The notes: a model not told the origin generated them from the letters alone. Counted from the first letter of the stretch, positions 17,129-27,221 are shown. The stretch: 64,000 nucleotides of DNA from Neorhizobium sp. JUb45 (GCF_004343585.1 NZ_SLYW01000003.1:806001-870000), one strand, 5' to 3'. Program-made: numbers and translations.

Positions 17129-18220
17129 ATGTATGTAGCCGTAAAAGGCGGGGAAGCCGCCATTGCCAATGCCCACCGTCTGCTGGCCGATCGTCGTCGT
17201 GGTGATCGTGATGTACCGGCGCTGACGCTGGAGCAGATTACCGGCCAACTGGCGCTCGCCGTCGATCGTGTCATGGCCGAAGGTTCGCTCTACGATCCAG
17301 ATCTCGCCGCCATGGCCGTGCGCCAGTCGCGTGGCGACATGATCGAGGCGATCTTTCTGCTGCGTGCCTACCGCACCACGCTGGCGCGTTTCGGAAATTC
17401 GCGGCCGATCGATACCGCGAAGATGCGCATCGAACGCCGTGTCTCCGCCACCTATAAGGATATTCCGGGTGGCCAGCTTCTGGGGCCGACCTTCGATTAC
17501 ACCCACCGCCTGATCGATCCGGCCATGGCTGGAGACGCGCCGGTCGATGAACCGCTGCGCCGTGCCCGCGAGGATGAGCGCCGCGCACCTCGGGTGACCG
17601 ACATTCTCAACGATGAAGGCCTGATCGAGCGCGATGTTCTGTCCGACGAAGAGCCGGGTGACCTTACCCGCGATCCGACCGCTTTTCCGGCCGATCGCGA
17701 TGTGCGCCTTCAGGCTCTGGCGCGTGGCGACGAGGGTTTTCTCCTCTCGCTCGGGTATTCGACGCAGCGCGGTTACGGCCGCACCCATCCGTTTGTCGGT
17801 GAAATCCGCATCGGTCTGGTCGATGTCGAGATCGATGTGCCGGAACTCGGTTTTGCCGTCTCGCTCGGCAGCGTTCGGGTGACCGAATGCCAGATGGTGT
17901 CGCAGTTCACCGGCGGCAGCGAAGAGGGCGCAAAGTTCACCCGTGGTTACGGTCTGGTTTTCGGCCAGTCCGAACGCAAGGCGATGGCCATGAGCCTCGT
18001 TGACCGCGCCCTGCGCGCCGACGAATTCGATGAACAGCGGCTGGCGCCGGCGCAGGATGAGGAATTCGTGCTCGCCCATTGCGACAACGTGCAGGCGACA
18101 GGTTTCGTCGAACACCTGAAACTGCCGCATTACGTCGACTTCCAGGCCGAACTCGACCTGTTGCGCACGTTGAACACGGCCAAGGCCACTAACGACGAGA
18201 TGAGGGAGGCCGCGGAATGA
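17129..18220 (+). CDS. phnI: Phosphonate C-P lyase core subunit PhnI
   Basis: 363 residues starting at MYVAVKGGEAAIANAHRLLA (ATG 17129); the longer open frame from 17012 lies inside phnH and is not the start. PhnI displaces adenine from ATP with the phosphonate, forming the ribosyl phosphonate triphosphate. Family landmarks include GSLYDPDLAAMAVRQSRGD, LGYSTQRGYGRTHPF and FSLV-like ERKAMAMSLVDRAL near the end. It overlaps phnJ by 4 bases. Confidence 0.95.
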   Translation: MYVAVKGGEAAIANAHRLLADRRRGDRDVPALTLEQITGQLALAVDRVMAEGSLYDPDLAAMAVRQSRGDMIEAIFLLRAYRTTLARFGNSRPIDTAKMRIERRVSATYKDIPGGQLLGPTFDYTHRLIDPAMAGDAPVDEPLRRAREDERRAPRVTDILNDEGLIERDVLSDEEPGDLTRDPTAFPADRDVRLQALARGDEGFLLSLGYSTQRGYGRTHPFVGEIRIGLVDVEIDVPELGFAVSLGSVRVTECQMVSQFTGGSEEGAKFTRGYGLVFGQSERKAMAMSLVDRALRADEFDEQRLAPAQDEEFVLAHCDNVQATGFVEHLKLPHYVDFQAELDLLRTLNTAKATNDEMREAAE

Positions 18221-19110
18221 CCCTTCCAGAGTACAATTTCGCCTATCTGGACGAACAGACAAAGCGGATGATCCGCCGCGCGATCCTGAAAGGCATCGCC
18301 ATCCCCGGTTATCAGGTGCCGTTCGCCTCGCGCGAAATGCCGATGCCATATGGCTGGGGCACCGGCGGTGTGCAGGTGACGGCGGCGATCCTCGGGCCCG
18401 ACGATGTACTGAAGGTTATCGATCAGGGCGCCGACGACACCACCAATGCAGTTTCCATCCGCGCCTTTTTCGCCAAGACTGCCAATGTGGCGACGACGAC
18501 GAAAACAGCCGACGCAACGGTCATCCAGACGCGACACCGTATCCCGGAAGCGCCGCTCTCCGCCGGTCAGGTCATCGTCTATCAGGTGCCGATCCCGGAA
18601 CCCCTACGTTTCCTCGAGCCGCGCGAGACCGAAACCCGTGTCATGCACGGGCTGGAGGAATACGGCCTCATCCATGTAAAACTCTACGAGGATATTGCCC
18701 AGCACGGTCATATCGCCACCACCTATGCCTATCCGGTCAAGGTCGAGGATCGGTATGTCATGGACCCATCGCCGATCCCGAAATTCGACAATCCAAAGAT
18801 GAACGGTTCGCCGGCCTTGCAGTTGTTCGGTGCCGGTCGCGAAAAGCGCATTTACGCGCTGCCGCCCTTCACCCATGTCGTCAGCCTCGATTTCGAGGAT
18901 CACCCGTTTCAGGTGCAGAAATTCAAGCAGCCCTGCGCGCTCTGTAACGCCACCGGCGTCTATCTCGACGAAGTGGTGACCGATGATCGCGGCGGCCGCA
19001 TGTATGTCTGCTCCGATACCGACCATTGCGAAACGCGCCGTCAAGACGGCCATCACGGGACGGGCCTGCCGATTGCGGGCCAAGAGACCGTCAAGGAGGA
19101 CGCGGCATGA
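18217..19110 (+). CDS. phnJ: C-P lyase PhnJ (radical SAM C-P bond cleaving subunit)
   Basis: 297 residues. This is the subunit that breaks the carbon-phosphorus bond by glycyl and thiyl radical chemistry. The four conserved cysteines are present at 240, 243, 265 and 271 (CALC...VCSDTDHC), matching the known E. coli positions with an offset of one, and the glycyl-radical glycine corresponds to Gly31 in AIPGYQVPF. All catalytic elements appear intact. Overlaps both neighbours (ATGA junctions). Confidence 0.96.
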   Translation: MTLPEYNFAYLDEQTKRMIRRAILKGIAIPGYQVPFASREMPMPYGWGTGGVQVTAAILGPDDVLKVIDQGADDTTNAVSIRAFFAKTANVATTTKTADATVIQTRHRIPEAPLSAGQVIVYQVPIPEPLRFLEPRETETRVMHGLEEYGLIHVKLYEDIAQHGHIATTYAYPVKVEDRYVMDPSPIPKFDNPKMNGSPALQLFGAGREKRIYALPPFTHVVSLDFEDHPFQVQKFKQPCALCNATGVYLDEVVTDDRGGRMYVCSDTDHCETRRQDGHHGTGLPIAGQETVKEDAA

Positions 19111-19880
19111 CCTCTCCCATCCTTTCCGTCCGAGACCTTGAGCGCCGTTACGGCGATTTCATCGGCTGCACGGATATCTCCTTCGATGTCTGGCCGGGCG
19201 AAGTGGTCGCTATCGTCGGTGAATCCGGCTCCGGCAAGACGACGCTGCTCAACTGCATTTCCGGTCGGCTGGAGCGTTCCAGCGGCAGCATCCAATACCA
19301 TATGCGCGACGGTCGGTTTCCTGATTTGGCCGACCTGTCGGAAGCCGAGCGGCGCTTTCTGATGCGTACCGACTGGGGTTTTGTGCACCAGAACCCCGCC
19401 GATGGTCTTCGCATGCGGGTTTCCGCCGGTGCCAATGTCGGCGAACGCCTGATGGCGATCGGTGATCGCCATTATGGCGAGATCCGCGATACCGCCACCG
19501 AATGGCTCGGCCGCGTGGAAATCGCCGGTGACCGTATCGATGACAAGCCTGTCGCCTTTTCCGGCGGCATGCGTCAGCGCCTGCAGATCGCCCGCAATCT
19601 CGTCACCCGCCCGCGCCTGATCTTCATGGACGAGCCGACCGGTGGTCTGGACGTCTCGGTGCAGGCGCGTGTGCTCGATCTTTTGCGTGGTCTCGTCAGC
19701 GATCTCGGGCTTGCGGTGGTGATCGTCACCCACGATCTGGCAGTCGCCCGCCTTCTGTCGCAGCGGATGATCGTCATGAAGAATGGGCGCATCGTCGAAA
19801 CCGGTCTCACCGACCGCGTGCTCGATGATCCGCATCATCCCTATACCCAGCTTCTCGTCGCCTCGATCCTGGAGTCGTGA
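19107..19880 (+). CDS. phnK: C-P lyase ABC-type ATPase PhnK
   Basis: 257 residues from ATG 19107 (MTSPILSVRDLERRYG). ABC ATPase that docks on the PhnGHIJ core rather than driving transport. Walker A GESGSGKTT, signature FSGGMRQRLQIAR and Walker B LIFMDEPTGGLDVS are intact; the C-terminal HPYTQLLVASIL resembles the dipeptide ATPase subgroup, as expected of PhnK. Overlaps phnJ by 4 bases. Confidence 0.94.
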   Translation: MTSPILSVRDLERRYGDFIGCTDISFDVWPGEVVAIVGESGSGKTTLLNCISGRLERSSGSIQYHMRDGRFPDLADLSEAERRFLMRTDWGFVHQNPADGLRMRVSAGANVGERLMAIGDRHYGEIRDTATEWLGRVEIAGDRIDDKPVAFSGGMRQRLQIARNLVTRPRLIFMDEPTGGLDVSVQARVLDLLRGLVSDLGLAVVIVTHDLAVARLLSQRMIVMKNGRIVETGLTDRVLDDPHHPYTQLLVASILES

Positions 19881-19882
19881 TC

Positions 19883-20617
19883 ATGACCGTTGTAATCCAA
19901 GAGACAGGCAACGCGCTTCTTTCAGTGCGGCAGGTGGCAAAGTCCTTCACCATGCATCTGCGTGACGGCGTCATCCTGCCGGTCGTCAATGATGTGAATT
20001 TCGAACTGTTTGCCGGCGAATGTGTCGTGCTCGGCGGACCGTCGGGCGTCGGCAAGTCGTCGATCCTGCGTATGGTCTACGGCAATTACGCCATCGACAG
20101 CGGCGAAATCCTGATCCGCGACAGGACATCGGGCGAGGCTCGTGATCTCGGTGCCGGTGATCCGCGTCTTGTGCTCGATCTGCGGCGAGATTGCATCGGC
20201 TACGTCAGCCAGTTTTTGCGCGCAGTCCCCCGTGTCTCGGCGCTCGATATCGTCGCCGAACCGCTGGTGTCGCGTGGTGTCGACCGGGCTGTTGCTGCCG
20301 AAAAGGCAGCTGGCCTGCTCAACCGCCTGCATCTGCCGGAAGCGCTGTTCGACCTGCCACCCGCCACCTTCTCCGGTGGCGAAAAACAGCGCGTCAACAT
20401 CGCTCGTGGTTTCATCACCGATCACCCGATCCTGCTGCTCGACGAGCCGACGGCGTCGCTCGATGCCGCCAATCGTGACGTGGTCATTTCGATGATCCAG
20501 GAAAAACTGGATGCCGGCACTGCCATCCTCGGCATCTTTCACGATCAACCGGTGCGTGATGCGGTGGCGACTCGCACCATCGATGTCTCCGCCTTCTCCG
20601 CACGAAAGGCCGCGTGA
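19883..20617 (+). CDS. phnL: C-P lyase ABC-type ATPase PhnL
   Basis: Second soluble ABC ATPase of the C-P lyase complex. Walker [11 protein letters not shown], signature [14 protein letters not shown] and Walker [13 protein letters not shown] are visible. ATG 19883 gives 244 residues; an in-frame GTG at 19877 overlapping the phnK stop is the alternative. It is followed, with overlap, by the acyltransferase-like gene. Confidence 0.93.
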   Translation: MTVVIQETGNALLSVRQVAKSFTMHLRDGVILPVVNDVNFELFAGECVVLGGPSGVGKSSILRMVYGNYAIDSGEILIRDRTSGEARDLGAGDPRLVLDLRRDCIGYVSQFLRAVPRVSALDIVAEPLVSRGVDRAVAAEKAAGLLNRLHLPEALFDLPPATFSGGEKQRVNIARGFITDHPILLLDEPTASLDAANRDVVISMIQEKLDAGTAILGIFHDQPVRDAVATRTIDVSAFSARKAA

Positions 20618-21237
20618 TGCAAAAGCAGCTTTCCGCCACCGTTCCCTTTGTTGATCCGACCGCCGTCGTGACTGACAGCAAGCTCGGTCGTTACACTGAA
20701 GTGGCGGCCGGCTCGATCGTCACCGAAACCACAATGGGCGATTATTCCTATGTCAGGGAAAATTGCATGGTGTGGTGCGCGGAGATCGGCAAGTTCGTCA
20801 ACATTGCCGCTGCCGTCCGCCTCAATGCCACCAATCACCCGACTGAACGCGCAACACTGCACCACTTCACCTACCGTGCCGGCGATTATTTCGACGGCGC
20901 CGAAAACGAGGCGGACTTCTTTGCAGCCCGCCGCGCGAAGCGCGTGATCATCGGCCATGATGTCTGGATCGGCCACGGCGTGACCGTGCTGCCCGGCGTG
21001 AAGGTCGGCAATGGTGCGGTGATCGGGGCAGGGGCCGTCGTCAGCCGGGATGTGGCGCCCTACACCATCGTCGGTGGCGTGCCGGCCAAGCTGATCCGCG
21101 AGCGTTTTTCCGCCGGTATCGGCGCGCGCATGGATGCACTTGCATGGTGGGATTGGCCTCACGAACAGTTGTTCGAAGCATTGCAGGATTTTCGTGACCT
21201 GTCTGCAGAAGACTTCCTGGGGAAATACGGCGTCTGA
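20617..21237 (+). CDS. Left-handed beta-helix acyltransferase associated with phosphonate operons
   Basis: 206 residues of hexapeptide-repeat (LbH) character: [64 protein letters not shown]. This xenobiotic acyltransferase-like protein is a recognised companion of phn operons; it is not PhnO, which is GNAT-fold, but could do a similar job, for example N-acylating aminophosphonates. Substrate unproven. Starts inside the phnL stop (TGATG). Confidence 0.85.
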   Translation: MQKQLSATVPFVDPTAVVTDSKLGRYTEVAAGSIVTETTMGDYSYVRENCMVWCAEIGKFVNIAAAVRLNATNHPTERATLHHFTYRAGDYFDGAENEADFFAARRAKRVIIGHDVWIGHGVTVLPGVKVGNGAVIGAGAVVSRDVAPYTIVGGVPAKLIRERFSAGIGARMDALAWWDWPHEQLFEALQDFRDLSAEDFLGKYGV

Positions 21238-21244
21238 CACAGAA

Positions 21245-21262
21245 GTTTCACGCAAATGTCGC
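21245..21262 (+). promoter_or_regulatory. Weak Pho-box-like sequence before phnC
   Basis: GTTTCAC-GCAA-ATGTCGC has the 7-4-7 layout of a Pho box with three departures from consensus and no good -10 behind it. It may give phnCDE some independent phosphate control; low confidence. Confidence 0.25.
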
Positions 21263-21322
21263 CGAAACATCACCAAAACATCGTCAGAGTTTCTTGAAAC
21301 CCGAACCGTTCAGGGGAAGAAA

Positions 21323-22165
21323 ATGACAGCCATTACCGTCTCTAATCTGTCGAAGACTTTTGGACGCAACCGCGCCCTCGACAAGGTGAGCCTCACCGTC
21401 GAGCCCGGCGAGATGGTGGCCCTGATCGGCGCGTCGGGCTCCGGCAAGAGCACGTTGATCCGCCACATTGCCGGCCTCGAAACCGCCGATATCAAGGGTG
21501 GCCGTATCGATGTGCTGGGCGATCTGTGTCAGGACGGCGGGCGCATCAACCCGCGGCTGAAGCGCGGCCGCGTCTCGGTCATCTTCCAGCAGTTCAATCT
21601 GGTCGGCCGTCTGTCGGTGATGACCAATGTGCTGATCGGCCATCTGGGCCGCACGCCGCGCTGGCGCGGTACACTCGGTCTCTTCAATCGCGACGAAAAG
21701 CAGGTGGCGCACCGTGCTCTGGAGCGTGTCGGTATTCCGCAGGTGTTTGCCCAGCGGTCCTCGACGCTCTCGGGCGGCCAGCAGCAGCGCGCAGCGATTG
21801 CCCGCACGCTGGTGCAGGAAGCGGAAATTCTGATCGCCGACGAACCGATCTCGGCGCTGGACCCATCCTCTGCCCGCCGCGTCATGGACGTCCTGTCCAG
21901 CATCAATTCCGAAGACGGCATCACCGTCGTCGTGTCGCTGCATCAGGTGGAATATGCGCGCCGTTATTGCCCGCGCACCATCGCCATGCGTGACGGCGCG
22001 ATCGTCTATGACGGACCGTCGACTGCGCTTTCCAACGAATTCCTGGCCGAACTTTACGGTGCGGCCTCGGAAGAACTGGTCCTGCCGGATGCCCCGGCCG
22101 GTCAAGCTGCTCCCAGCGTTGCCGCGGAGCGAGAACGTCCACGGGCCGAGCTGGAGCTCGCCTGA
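21323..22165 (+). CDS. phnC: Phosphonate ABC transporter ATPase PhnC
   Basis: 280 residues from ATG 21323 ([24 protein letters not shown]). Walker [10 protein letters not shown], signature [13 protein letters not shown] and Walker [14 protein letters not shown], with the PhnC-type insert [26 protein letters not shown]. Powers phosphonate import through PhnE with PhnD as receptor. The longer open frame back to 21134 overlaps the acyltransferase gene and is rejected. Confidence 0.95.
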   Translation: MTAITVSNLSKTFGRNRALDKVSLTVEPGEMVALIGASGSGKSTLIRHIAGLETADIKGGRIDVLGDLCQDGGRINPRLKRGRVSVIFQQFNLVGRLSVMTNVLIGHLGRTPRWRGTLGLFNRDEKQVAHRALERVGIPQVFAQRSSTLSGGQQQRAAIARTLVQEAEILIADEPISALDPSSARRVMDVLSSINSEDGITVVVSLHQVEYARRYCPRTIAMRDGAIVYDGPSTALSNEFLAELYGAASEELVLPDAPAGQAAPSVAAERERPRAELELA

Positions 22166-22193
22166 TCACTCTTTGAAAACTCGGAGAAATACG

Positions 22194-23189
22194 ATGAACG
22201 CTCTACTGAAAAGCATGGCGACGATGTCCGTCGTCTTCACCATGAGCTCCGCAGCCTTTGCGGCAGACACGATCAATTTTGGCATCATCTCGACCGAATC
22301 CCAGCAGAACCTGAAGACCAGCTGGCAGCCGCTGCTCGACGACATGAAGGAAAAGACCGGCCTCGACGTCAAGCCGTTCTTCGCCTCCGATTACGCCGGC
22401 ATCATCGAAGGCATGCGCTTCAACAAGGTGCAGATGGCCTGGTACGGCAACAAGTCGGCGATGGAAGCCGTCGATCGCGCCGATGGCGAAGTATTCGTGC
22501 AGAGCGTCGCCGCCACCGGCGAGCCGGGCTACTGGTCCGTTGTCATCGTTCCGAAGGACAGCCCGATCCAGAACATCGATCAGGTCCTGAAATGCGACCA
22601 GTCGATCAACTTTGGCCTCGGTGACCCGAACTCCACCTCCGGCTTCCTCGTTCCGATGACCTTCGTGTTCTCCAAGAACAATATCGAGCCGAAGAAGTGC
22701 TTCAAGAACGTCACCAATGCCAACCACGAAACCAATGCCATGGCCGTTGCCAACAAGCAGGTTGATGCTGCTGCCAACAACACTGAGAGCATGGCGCTGA
22801 TCAAGCAGAACAATCCGAAGGCTTACGACAACATCCGCGAAATCTGGCGCTCGCCGCTGATCCCGGCTGACCCGATCGTCTGGCGCAAGGATCTGTCGGA
22901 AGAAAACAAGGGCAAGATCCGCGAATTCTTCCTGACCTACGGCACCGACAAGTCGAAGGGCAATGTCGAGGAAGAAAAGAAGATCCTTGCTGGCCTGAAG
23001 TGGGCACCGTTCCGCGCCTCGAGCGACAACCAGCTTCTGCCGATCCGCGTCATGGAACTGACCAAGTCGATCAGCCAGACGCAGGGCGACGCCAAGCTGG
23101 ACGCTGCCGCCAAGGAAGCCAAGATCAAGGATCTGACGGCCCAGAAGACCAAGTTCGAAGCCGAACTCGCCAAGGTCAGCACCAACTGA
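22194..23189 (+). CDS. phnD: Phosphonate ABC transporter substrate-binding protein PhnD
   Basis: 331 residues with a cleavable signal peptide (about 1-23, ending AFAADT). Mature start INFGIISTESQQNLKTSWQPLLDDMKEKTGLDVKPFFA is typical of PhnD, as are MAWYGNKSAMEAVDRADGEVF and FGLGDPNSTSGFLVP. Start ATG 22194 has GGAG upstream. A strong hairpin follows the gene before phnE. Confidence 0.95.
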   Translation: MNALLKSMATMSVVFTMSSAAFAADTINFGIISTESQQNLKTSWQPLLDDMKEKTGLDVKPFFASDYAGIIEGMRFNKVQMAWYGNKSAMEAVDRADGEVFVQSVAATGEPGYWSVVIVPKDSPIQNIDQVLKCDQSINFGLGDPNSTSGFLVPMTFVFSKNNIEPKKCFKNVTNANHETNAMAVANKQVDAAANNTESMALIKQNNPKAYDNIREIWRSPLIPADPIVWRKDLSEENKGKIREFFLTYGTDKSKGNVEEEKKILAGLKWAPFRASSDNQLLPIRVMELTKSISQTQGDAKLDAAAKEAKIKDLTAQKTKFEAELAKVSTN

Positions 23190-23212
23190 TTTCAGTTGGT
23201 CTGAACGATCGC

Positions 23213-23236
23213 GGGGCAGGCTTTTGGGCCTGCCCC
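23213..23236 (+). terminator. Hairpin after phnD
   Basis: GGGGCAGGC (23213-23221) pairs with GCCTGCCCC (23228-23236). No T-run follows, so it probably stabilises the phnCD transcript or weakens read-through into phnE rather than ending it. Confidence 0.6.
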
Positions 23237-23267
23237 GGCTAACGCCGAAGGGCGCAAGTCTCTCCGC

Positions 23268-23354
23268 CGTCATCCTCGGGCCTGTCCCGAGGATCTGCAG
23301 CTGCCTGATATCAGGCACGTGGTTAGATCCTCGACACAAGGCCGAGGATGACGG
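23268..23354. repeat. RIME-like palindromic intergenic element, copy 2
   Basis: 87 bp, same length and ends as copy 1 (CGTCATCCTCGGG left, CCGAGGATGACGG right), placed between phnD and phnE. The start codon of the long open frame seen in front of phnE falls inside it, so that extension is an artefact. Confidence 0.85.
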
Positions 23355-23416
23355 AATTCAACTGGTCGGCTTGCCTCTTGGAGGGCTGGCCCTTCTTCCG
23401 GCACAACCCCCACACA

Positions 23417-24229
23417 ATGAGCGACGCGACGATGACCTCCACCACCGCCACGACCAAGCCGCTGCCGAAACAACCCGGCAGTGCGCGCAATGGCCTGCTC
23501 CTGCTGACGGTGATTGCCGCGCTCGCCTATAGCTGGGGGCCGGCCGAAATGGGCCGCTGGACCTACCTCTTCACCGATGCCGGCAATATGGCCGAATATG
23601 CCAGCGGCTTCCTGAAACCCGATTTCAGCGAGTGGCGCTTTTATCTCGAGGAAATGGTCGTCACCGTGCAGATCGCACTCTGGGGCACATTTCTGGCCGT
23701 CGCTCTCTCCGTGCCGCTTGGCATTCTTTCGGCCAACAACATGGCGCCCTGGTGGATCAACCAGCCAGTCCGCCGCCTGATGGACATGTTCCGCGCCATC
23801 CATGAAGTGGTGTTTGCCGTTCTGTTCGTCGTCGCCGTCGGCCTTGGTCCGTTCGCGGGCGTCATGGCGCTGTTCATCCATACGACCGGCACGCTGTCAA
23901 AACTCTTTTCCGAAGCCGTCGAAGCCATCGATCCGCGCCCGGTCGAAGCGATCCGCACCACCGGTGCCTCGCGCGTTCAGCAGGTCCTGTTCGGCGTCAT
24001 TCCGCAGGTTCTGCCGCTCTGGATCTCGCTGTCGCTTTATCGTCTGGAATCCAACATCCGCTCCGCCACCGTGCTCGGCGTCATCGGCGCCGGCGGCATT
24101 GGCCAGGTTCTGTTCGAAAGCATCCGTGGTTTTTATTACCCGCAGGCCTCGGCCATGCTCATCATCGTCATCATCACCGTCAGCCTGATGGACCTTCTGT
24201 CCCAGCAGTTGCGCAAACTGGTGATCTGA
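23417..24229 (+). CDS. phnE: Phosphonate ABC transporter permease PhnE
   Basis: 270 residues from ATG 23417 ([19 protein letters not shown]). About six hydrophobic segments and the permease EAA loop ([32 protein letters not shown]). Many rhizobia carry two phnE genes; only one is present here, directly followed by phnM. Its coding start is separated from phnD by a hairpin and a repeat, so its level may be lower than that of phnC and phnD. Confidence 0.93.
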   Translation: MSDATMTSTTATTKPLPKQPGSARNGLLLLTVIAALAYSWGPAEMGRWTYLFTDAGNMAEYASGFLKPDFSEWRFYLEEMVVTVQIALWGTFLAVALSVPLGILSANNMAPWWINQPVRRLMDMFRAIHEVVFAVLFVVAVGLGPFAGVMALFIHTTGTLSKLFSEAVEAIDPRPVEAIRTTGASRVQQVLFGVIPQVLPLWISLSLYRLESNIRSATVLGVIGAGGIGQVLFESIRGFYYPQASAMLIIVIITVSLMDLLSQQLRKLVI

Positions 24230-24290
24230 CACTTTCCGCATTCTTTTCCTTGAGCGTATCGAAAACGCTCCGTAAGCTGTGAATCACACC

Positions 24291-25442
24291 ATGACCCCAG
24301 ACATGAAACAAGAAACCATCTTCACCAATTGCGCCATCGTGCTGGCCGACGAAATCGTCACCGGCAGCGTGCAGGTGCGCGACGGCAAGATCGCCGACAT
24401 CTCCACCAGCCCTTCGGCCAATGGCATCGACCTGAATGGTGATTATCTGCTTCCCGGCTGCGTCGAACTGCATACCGACCATTTGGAAACCCATTTCCAG
24501 CCGCGCCCGAAGGTGCGCTGGAACATGGATGCGGCGCTTCAGGCGCATGACGGTCAGGTGGCAAGCTCCGGCATCACCACCGTCTTCGATGCGCTGCGTG
24601 TCGGCATCGACGACGATACCGATCTCGGCCCTGCCGACATGGCGGCGATGGCGTCGAAAATATCGCAGGCCAATGCCGCCGGTCGTTTGCGCGCCGAACA
24701 TTTTATCCATCTGCGCTGCGAAGTCTCGATGGCGGATGTCGCCGAACAGTTTGCGATGATGGAAGGCAATGACCGTGTGCGGCTGGCCTCGCTGATGGAT
24801 CACGCGCCGGGCCAGCGCCAGTTCGTCAGTCTGGAAGCCTATCGCATCTATTATCAGGGCAAGAAAAAGCTTTCGAATGCGGAGTTCGACGCGTTCAGCG
24901 CCCGCCGCATCGCCGAATCCGAAGCCAATTCCGACCGCAATCGCAAACGTATCGCCGAACTTTGCCATGAAGCCGGTATTTCGATTGCCTCGCATGACGA
25001 TGCGACCGCCGCCCATGTGGCAGAAGGTGTCGAACTCGGCATCGCGCTTGCCGAATTCCCGACCACGATCGAAGCCGCCGTCCTGTCGCGTGAAGCCGGT
25101 TTGCAGGTGCTGATGGGTGCGCCGAATGTGGTGCGCGGCGGTTCGCATTCCGGCAATGTCTCGGCGCTCGACCTTCTCGAAAAAGGCGCGCTCGACATCC
25201 TGTCATCCGACTATATTCCGTTTTCGATGATGCAGGCGGCGTTCGTTCTGACCGATCGCGGCCTTGCCGACCTGCCGCAGGCCGTGCGTCTGATCTCCGA
25301 CAATCCGGCCCGTGCCGCCGGTCTCAACGATCGTGGCCGTATCGAAGTCGGCCGCCGCGCCGATCTGGTGCGTGTGCGCGCCGAGCGCGACCTGCCGCCG
25401 GTCGTTTCCGGCGTCTGGCGGGAGGGCAATCGTGTCTGCTGA
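24291..25442 (+). CDS. phnM: Alpha-D-ribose 1-methylphosphonate 5-triphosphate diphosphatase PhnM
   Basis: 383 residues; removes pyrophosphate from the triphosphate intermediate before C-P cleavage. Amidohydrolase superfamily with metal motif ELHTDHLETHF near 58-68 and the late conserved DILSSDYIPFSMMQAAF. ATG 24291 preferred over a GTG at 24279 and an ATG at 24303. The gene overlaps the phnN start by 11 bases. Confidence 0.94.
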   Translation: MTPDMKQETIFTNCAIVLADEIVTGSVQVRDGKIADISTSPSANGIDLNGDYLLPGCVELHTDHLETHFQPRPKVRWNMDAALQAHDGQVASSGITTVFDALRVGIDDDTDLGPADMAAMASKISQANAAGRLRAEHFIHLRCEVSMADVAEQFAMMEGNDRVRLASLMDHAPGQRQFVSLEAYRIYYQGKKKLSNAEFDAFSARRIAESEANSDRNRKRIAELCHEAGISIASHDDATAAHVAEGVELGIALAEFPTTIEAAVLSREAGLQVLMGAPNVVRGGSHSGNVSALDLLEKGALDILSSDYIPFSMMQAAFVLTDRGLADLPQAVRLISDNPARAAGLNDRGRIEVGRRADLVRVRAERDLPPVVSGVWREGNRVC

Positions 25443-26007
25443 GAAAAAGGGCCTGTTTGTTGCCGTCGTCGGCCCGAGCGGTGCCGGCAAGGACACGTTG
25501 ATGCGGGCCGTGGCAGCGCGTTTGAGCGATCGCCCGGATATCCGTTTCGCCCAGCGTGTCATTACCCGCGATGCTGATCCCGACAACGAGGATCACGAAG
25601 TTCTGTCGCGCTCGGAATTTGCCGATGCCCGCAAGGACGGTGCGTTCTGCCTCGATTGGGAAGCGCATGGCCTGTGTTATTCGCTGCGCCGCGAAGCCGC
25701 AGACCATGTCGCATCGGGTGGCACGATGGTCGCCAATCTGTCGCGTGCCGTTCTCTCCGAAGCGGCATCGCGTTTCACTCGCATGGATGTGTTGGAAATC
25801 ACCGCACGCCCGGAAATCCGTGTCGAGCGTTTGCTCGCCCGCGGCCGCGAAACGGCTGACGACATCCGCAGCCGCGTTGCCCGCGAAATGCCGATTTCGG
25901 TGCCGAACCTGCCAGGTCGCATCGTCACCATCGACAATTCCGGACAGCTGGACGATGCCGTGGATGCCCTCGAAGCCTATCTTGCAGGGGCGAAATCAGC
26001 GTCCTGA
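25432..26007 (+). CDS. phnN: Ribose 1,5-bisphosphokinase PhnN
   Basis: 191 residues. Phosphorylates ribose 1,5-bisphosphate to PRPP, the last step of the C-P lyase route. Guanylate-kinase-like P-loop GPSGAGKDT at residues 13-21. The start is a GTG at 25432, preceded by GGAGGG and nested in the end of phnM; the ATG-started frame at 25312 lies inside phnM and has no family similarity. PhnP, which would complete the pathway, is not in the window. Confidence 0.92.
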   Translation: MSAEKKGLFVAVVGPSGAGKDTLMRAVAARLSDRPDIRFAQRVITRDADPDNEDHEVLSRSEFADARKDGAFCLDWEAHGLCYSLRREAADHVASGGTMVANLSRAVLSEAASRFTRMDVLEITARPEIRVERLLARGRETADDIRSRVAREMPISVPNLPGRIVTIDNSGQLDDAVDALEAYLAGAKSAS

Positions 26008-26106
26008 TCGGCGGTTTGCAGCAAATCTCCTGATCGTGATGCCGGCACTCTTCACCGGCGTGACGCTCTGTGGCAGGTTCCCGCCCGCAAGAGGAGATTG
26101 CCGCGC

Positions 26107-27141
26107 ATGCAGGAAAATATCGCCGTCCGGCTGGAAAATGTCAGCCGTGTTTTCGGAACGACGGCGGCCGTCAACGGCATATCGCTGGATATAGCCAAGG
26201 GCGAAATCGTTTCGCTGGTCGGCCATTCCGGCTGCGGCAAGTCGACATTGCTGCGCATCATTTCAGGCGTCGAAACGGTCGATTCCGGCCGTGTTGTTCT
26301 CGATGGTCGCGAAGTCGACGGCAACACGTTTGTCGAGCCGGAAGTGCGTGGCGTCGGTTTCGTGTTTCAGGATTACGCGCTTTTCCCGCACTTGAGCGTG
26401 CGCGACAATATCCTATTCGGCCTCAAAAGCCGCGCCCGGACAGAAGCGGTCGCCATGGCCGAGGATGTCATCCGCCGTGTCGGCATCGACCATCTGGCCG
26501 AACGGTTTCCGCATACCCTGTCTGGCGGCGAGCAGCAGCGTGTGGCGTTGGCGCGGGCCTTGGCGCCGCAACCCGCCGTCATCCTGATGGACGAACCATT
26601 TTCCAATCTCGATCAGGGACTGCGCGACAAGGTGCGCACCGATACGCTGTCGCTGCTGCGCTCACTGGATGCCACTGTGATCATGGTCACGCATGACCCG
26701 CAGGAAGCACTATCGGTCGGTGACCGCGTCGTGTTGATGAGATCGGGCGAAATCGTGCAGGCCGGCACCGCTTATGATCTGCACGACCGGCCGGTGAACA
26801 GCTATGCCGCCGAGTTTTTCGGCAGCTTCAACAAGGTGCCCGGTTCCTGGCGCGATGGTCGTCTTGAAACGGCGCTTGGCAGTTTCTCAGGTGCGCAAGG
26901 CTCTGGCCCAGAGAGTGGCACGATTTTGTATCTGCGCCCGCAGGGGATTGTCGTGTCTGTCGATCGCGGCGATTTTTCCGCACGTATCGAACAGCGCATC
27001 TTTCAGGGCGACAGCGAGCAGGTCTTGTTGCGCGTCGATGGTCTAGATTTGCCCTTGAAGGTGATCACCCGCGAGCGCCTGCCATCCGGCACGGAGGCGG
27101 TGAAAATCAGCATTCTGCCTGAACGGACGATGGTGTTTTAA
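26107..27141 (+). CDS. fbpC: Fe(III) ABC transporter ATP-binding protein (FbpC-like)
   Basis: 344 residues. ABC ATPase of the CUT/FbpC-PotA kind: Walker A GHSGCGKST, signature LSGGEQQRVALAR, Walker B VILMDEPFSNLD and a C-terminal TOBE-like region (about 245-344). The assignment to iron comes from the binding protein downstream. It begins 100 bp after phnN, so phosphonate-operon read-through is possible; no separate promoter is obvious. Confidence 0.85.
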   Translation: MQENIAVRLENVSRVFGTTAAVNGISLDIAKGEIVSLVGHSGCGKSTLLRIISGVETVDSGRVVLDGREVDGNTFVEPEVRGVGFVFQDYALFPHLSVRDNILFGLKSRARTEAVAMAEDVIRRVGIDHLAERFPHTLSGGEQQRVALARALAPQPAVILMDEPFSNLDQGLRDKVRTDTLSLLRSLDATVIMVTHDPQEALSVGDRVVLMRSGEIVQAGTAYDLHDRPVNSYAAEFFGSFNKVPGSWRDGRLETALGSFSGAQGSGPESGTILYLRPQGIVVSVDRGDFSARIEQRIFQGDSEQVLLRVDGLDLPLKVITRERLPSGTEAVKISILPERTMVF

Positions 27142-27221
27142 TGGTGTACCATTGATTGCCGACGCATATAACGCATCGATAAAGTTTGCGTGAGGCCCTG
27201 CCATCTCAGGGAATTTAAACT

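Noticed and set aside
23348-23416. Longer N terminus for PhnE
   Set aside because: The extra codons lie in the palindromic repeat element; ATG 23417 gives the normal protein.
25312-25431. Longer N terminus for PhnN
   Set aside because: It would lie inside phnM; the GTG at 25432 with GGAGGG upstream precedes the P-loop at the normal distance.
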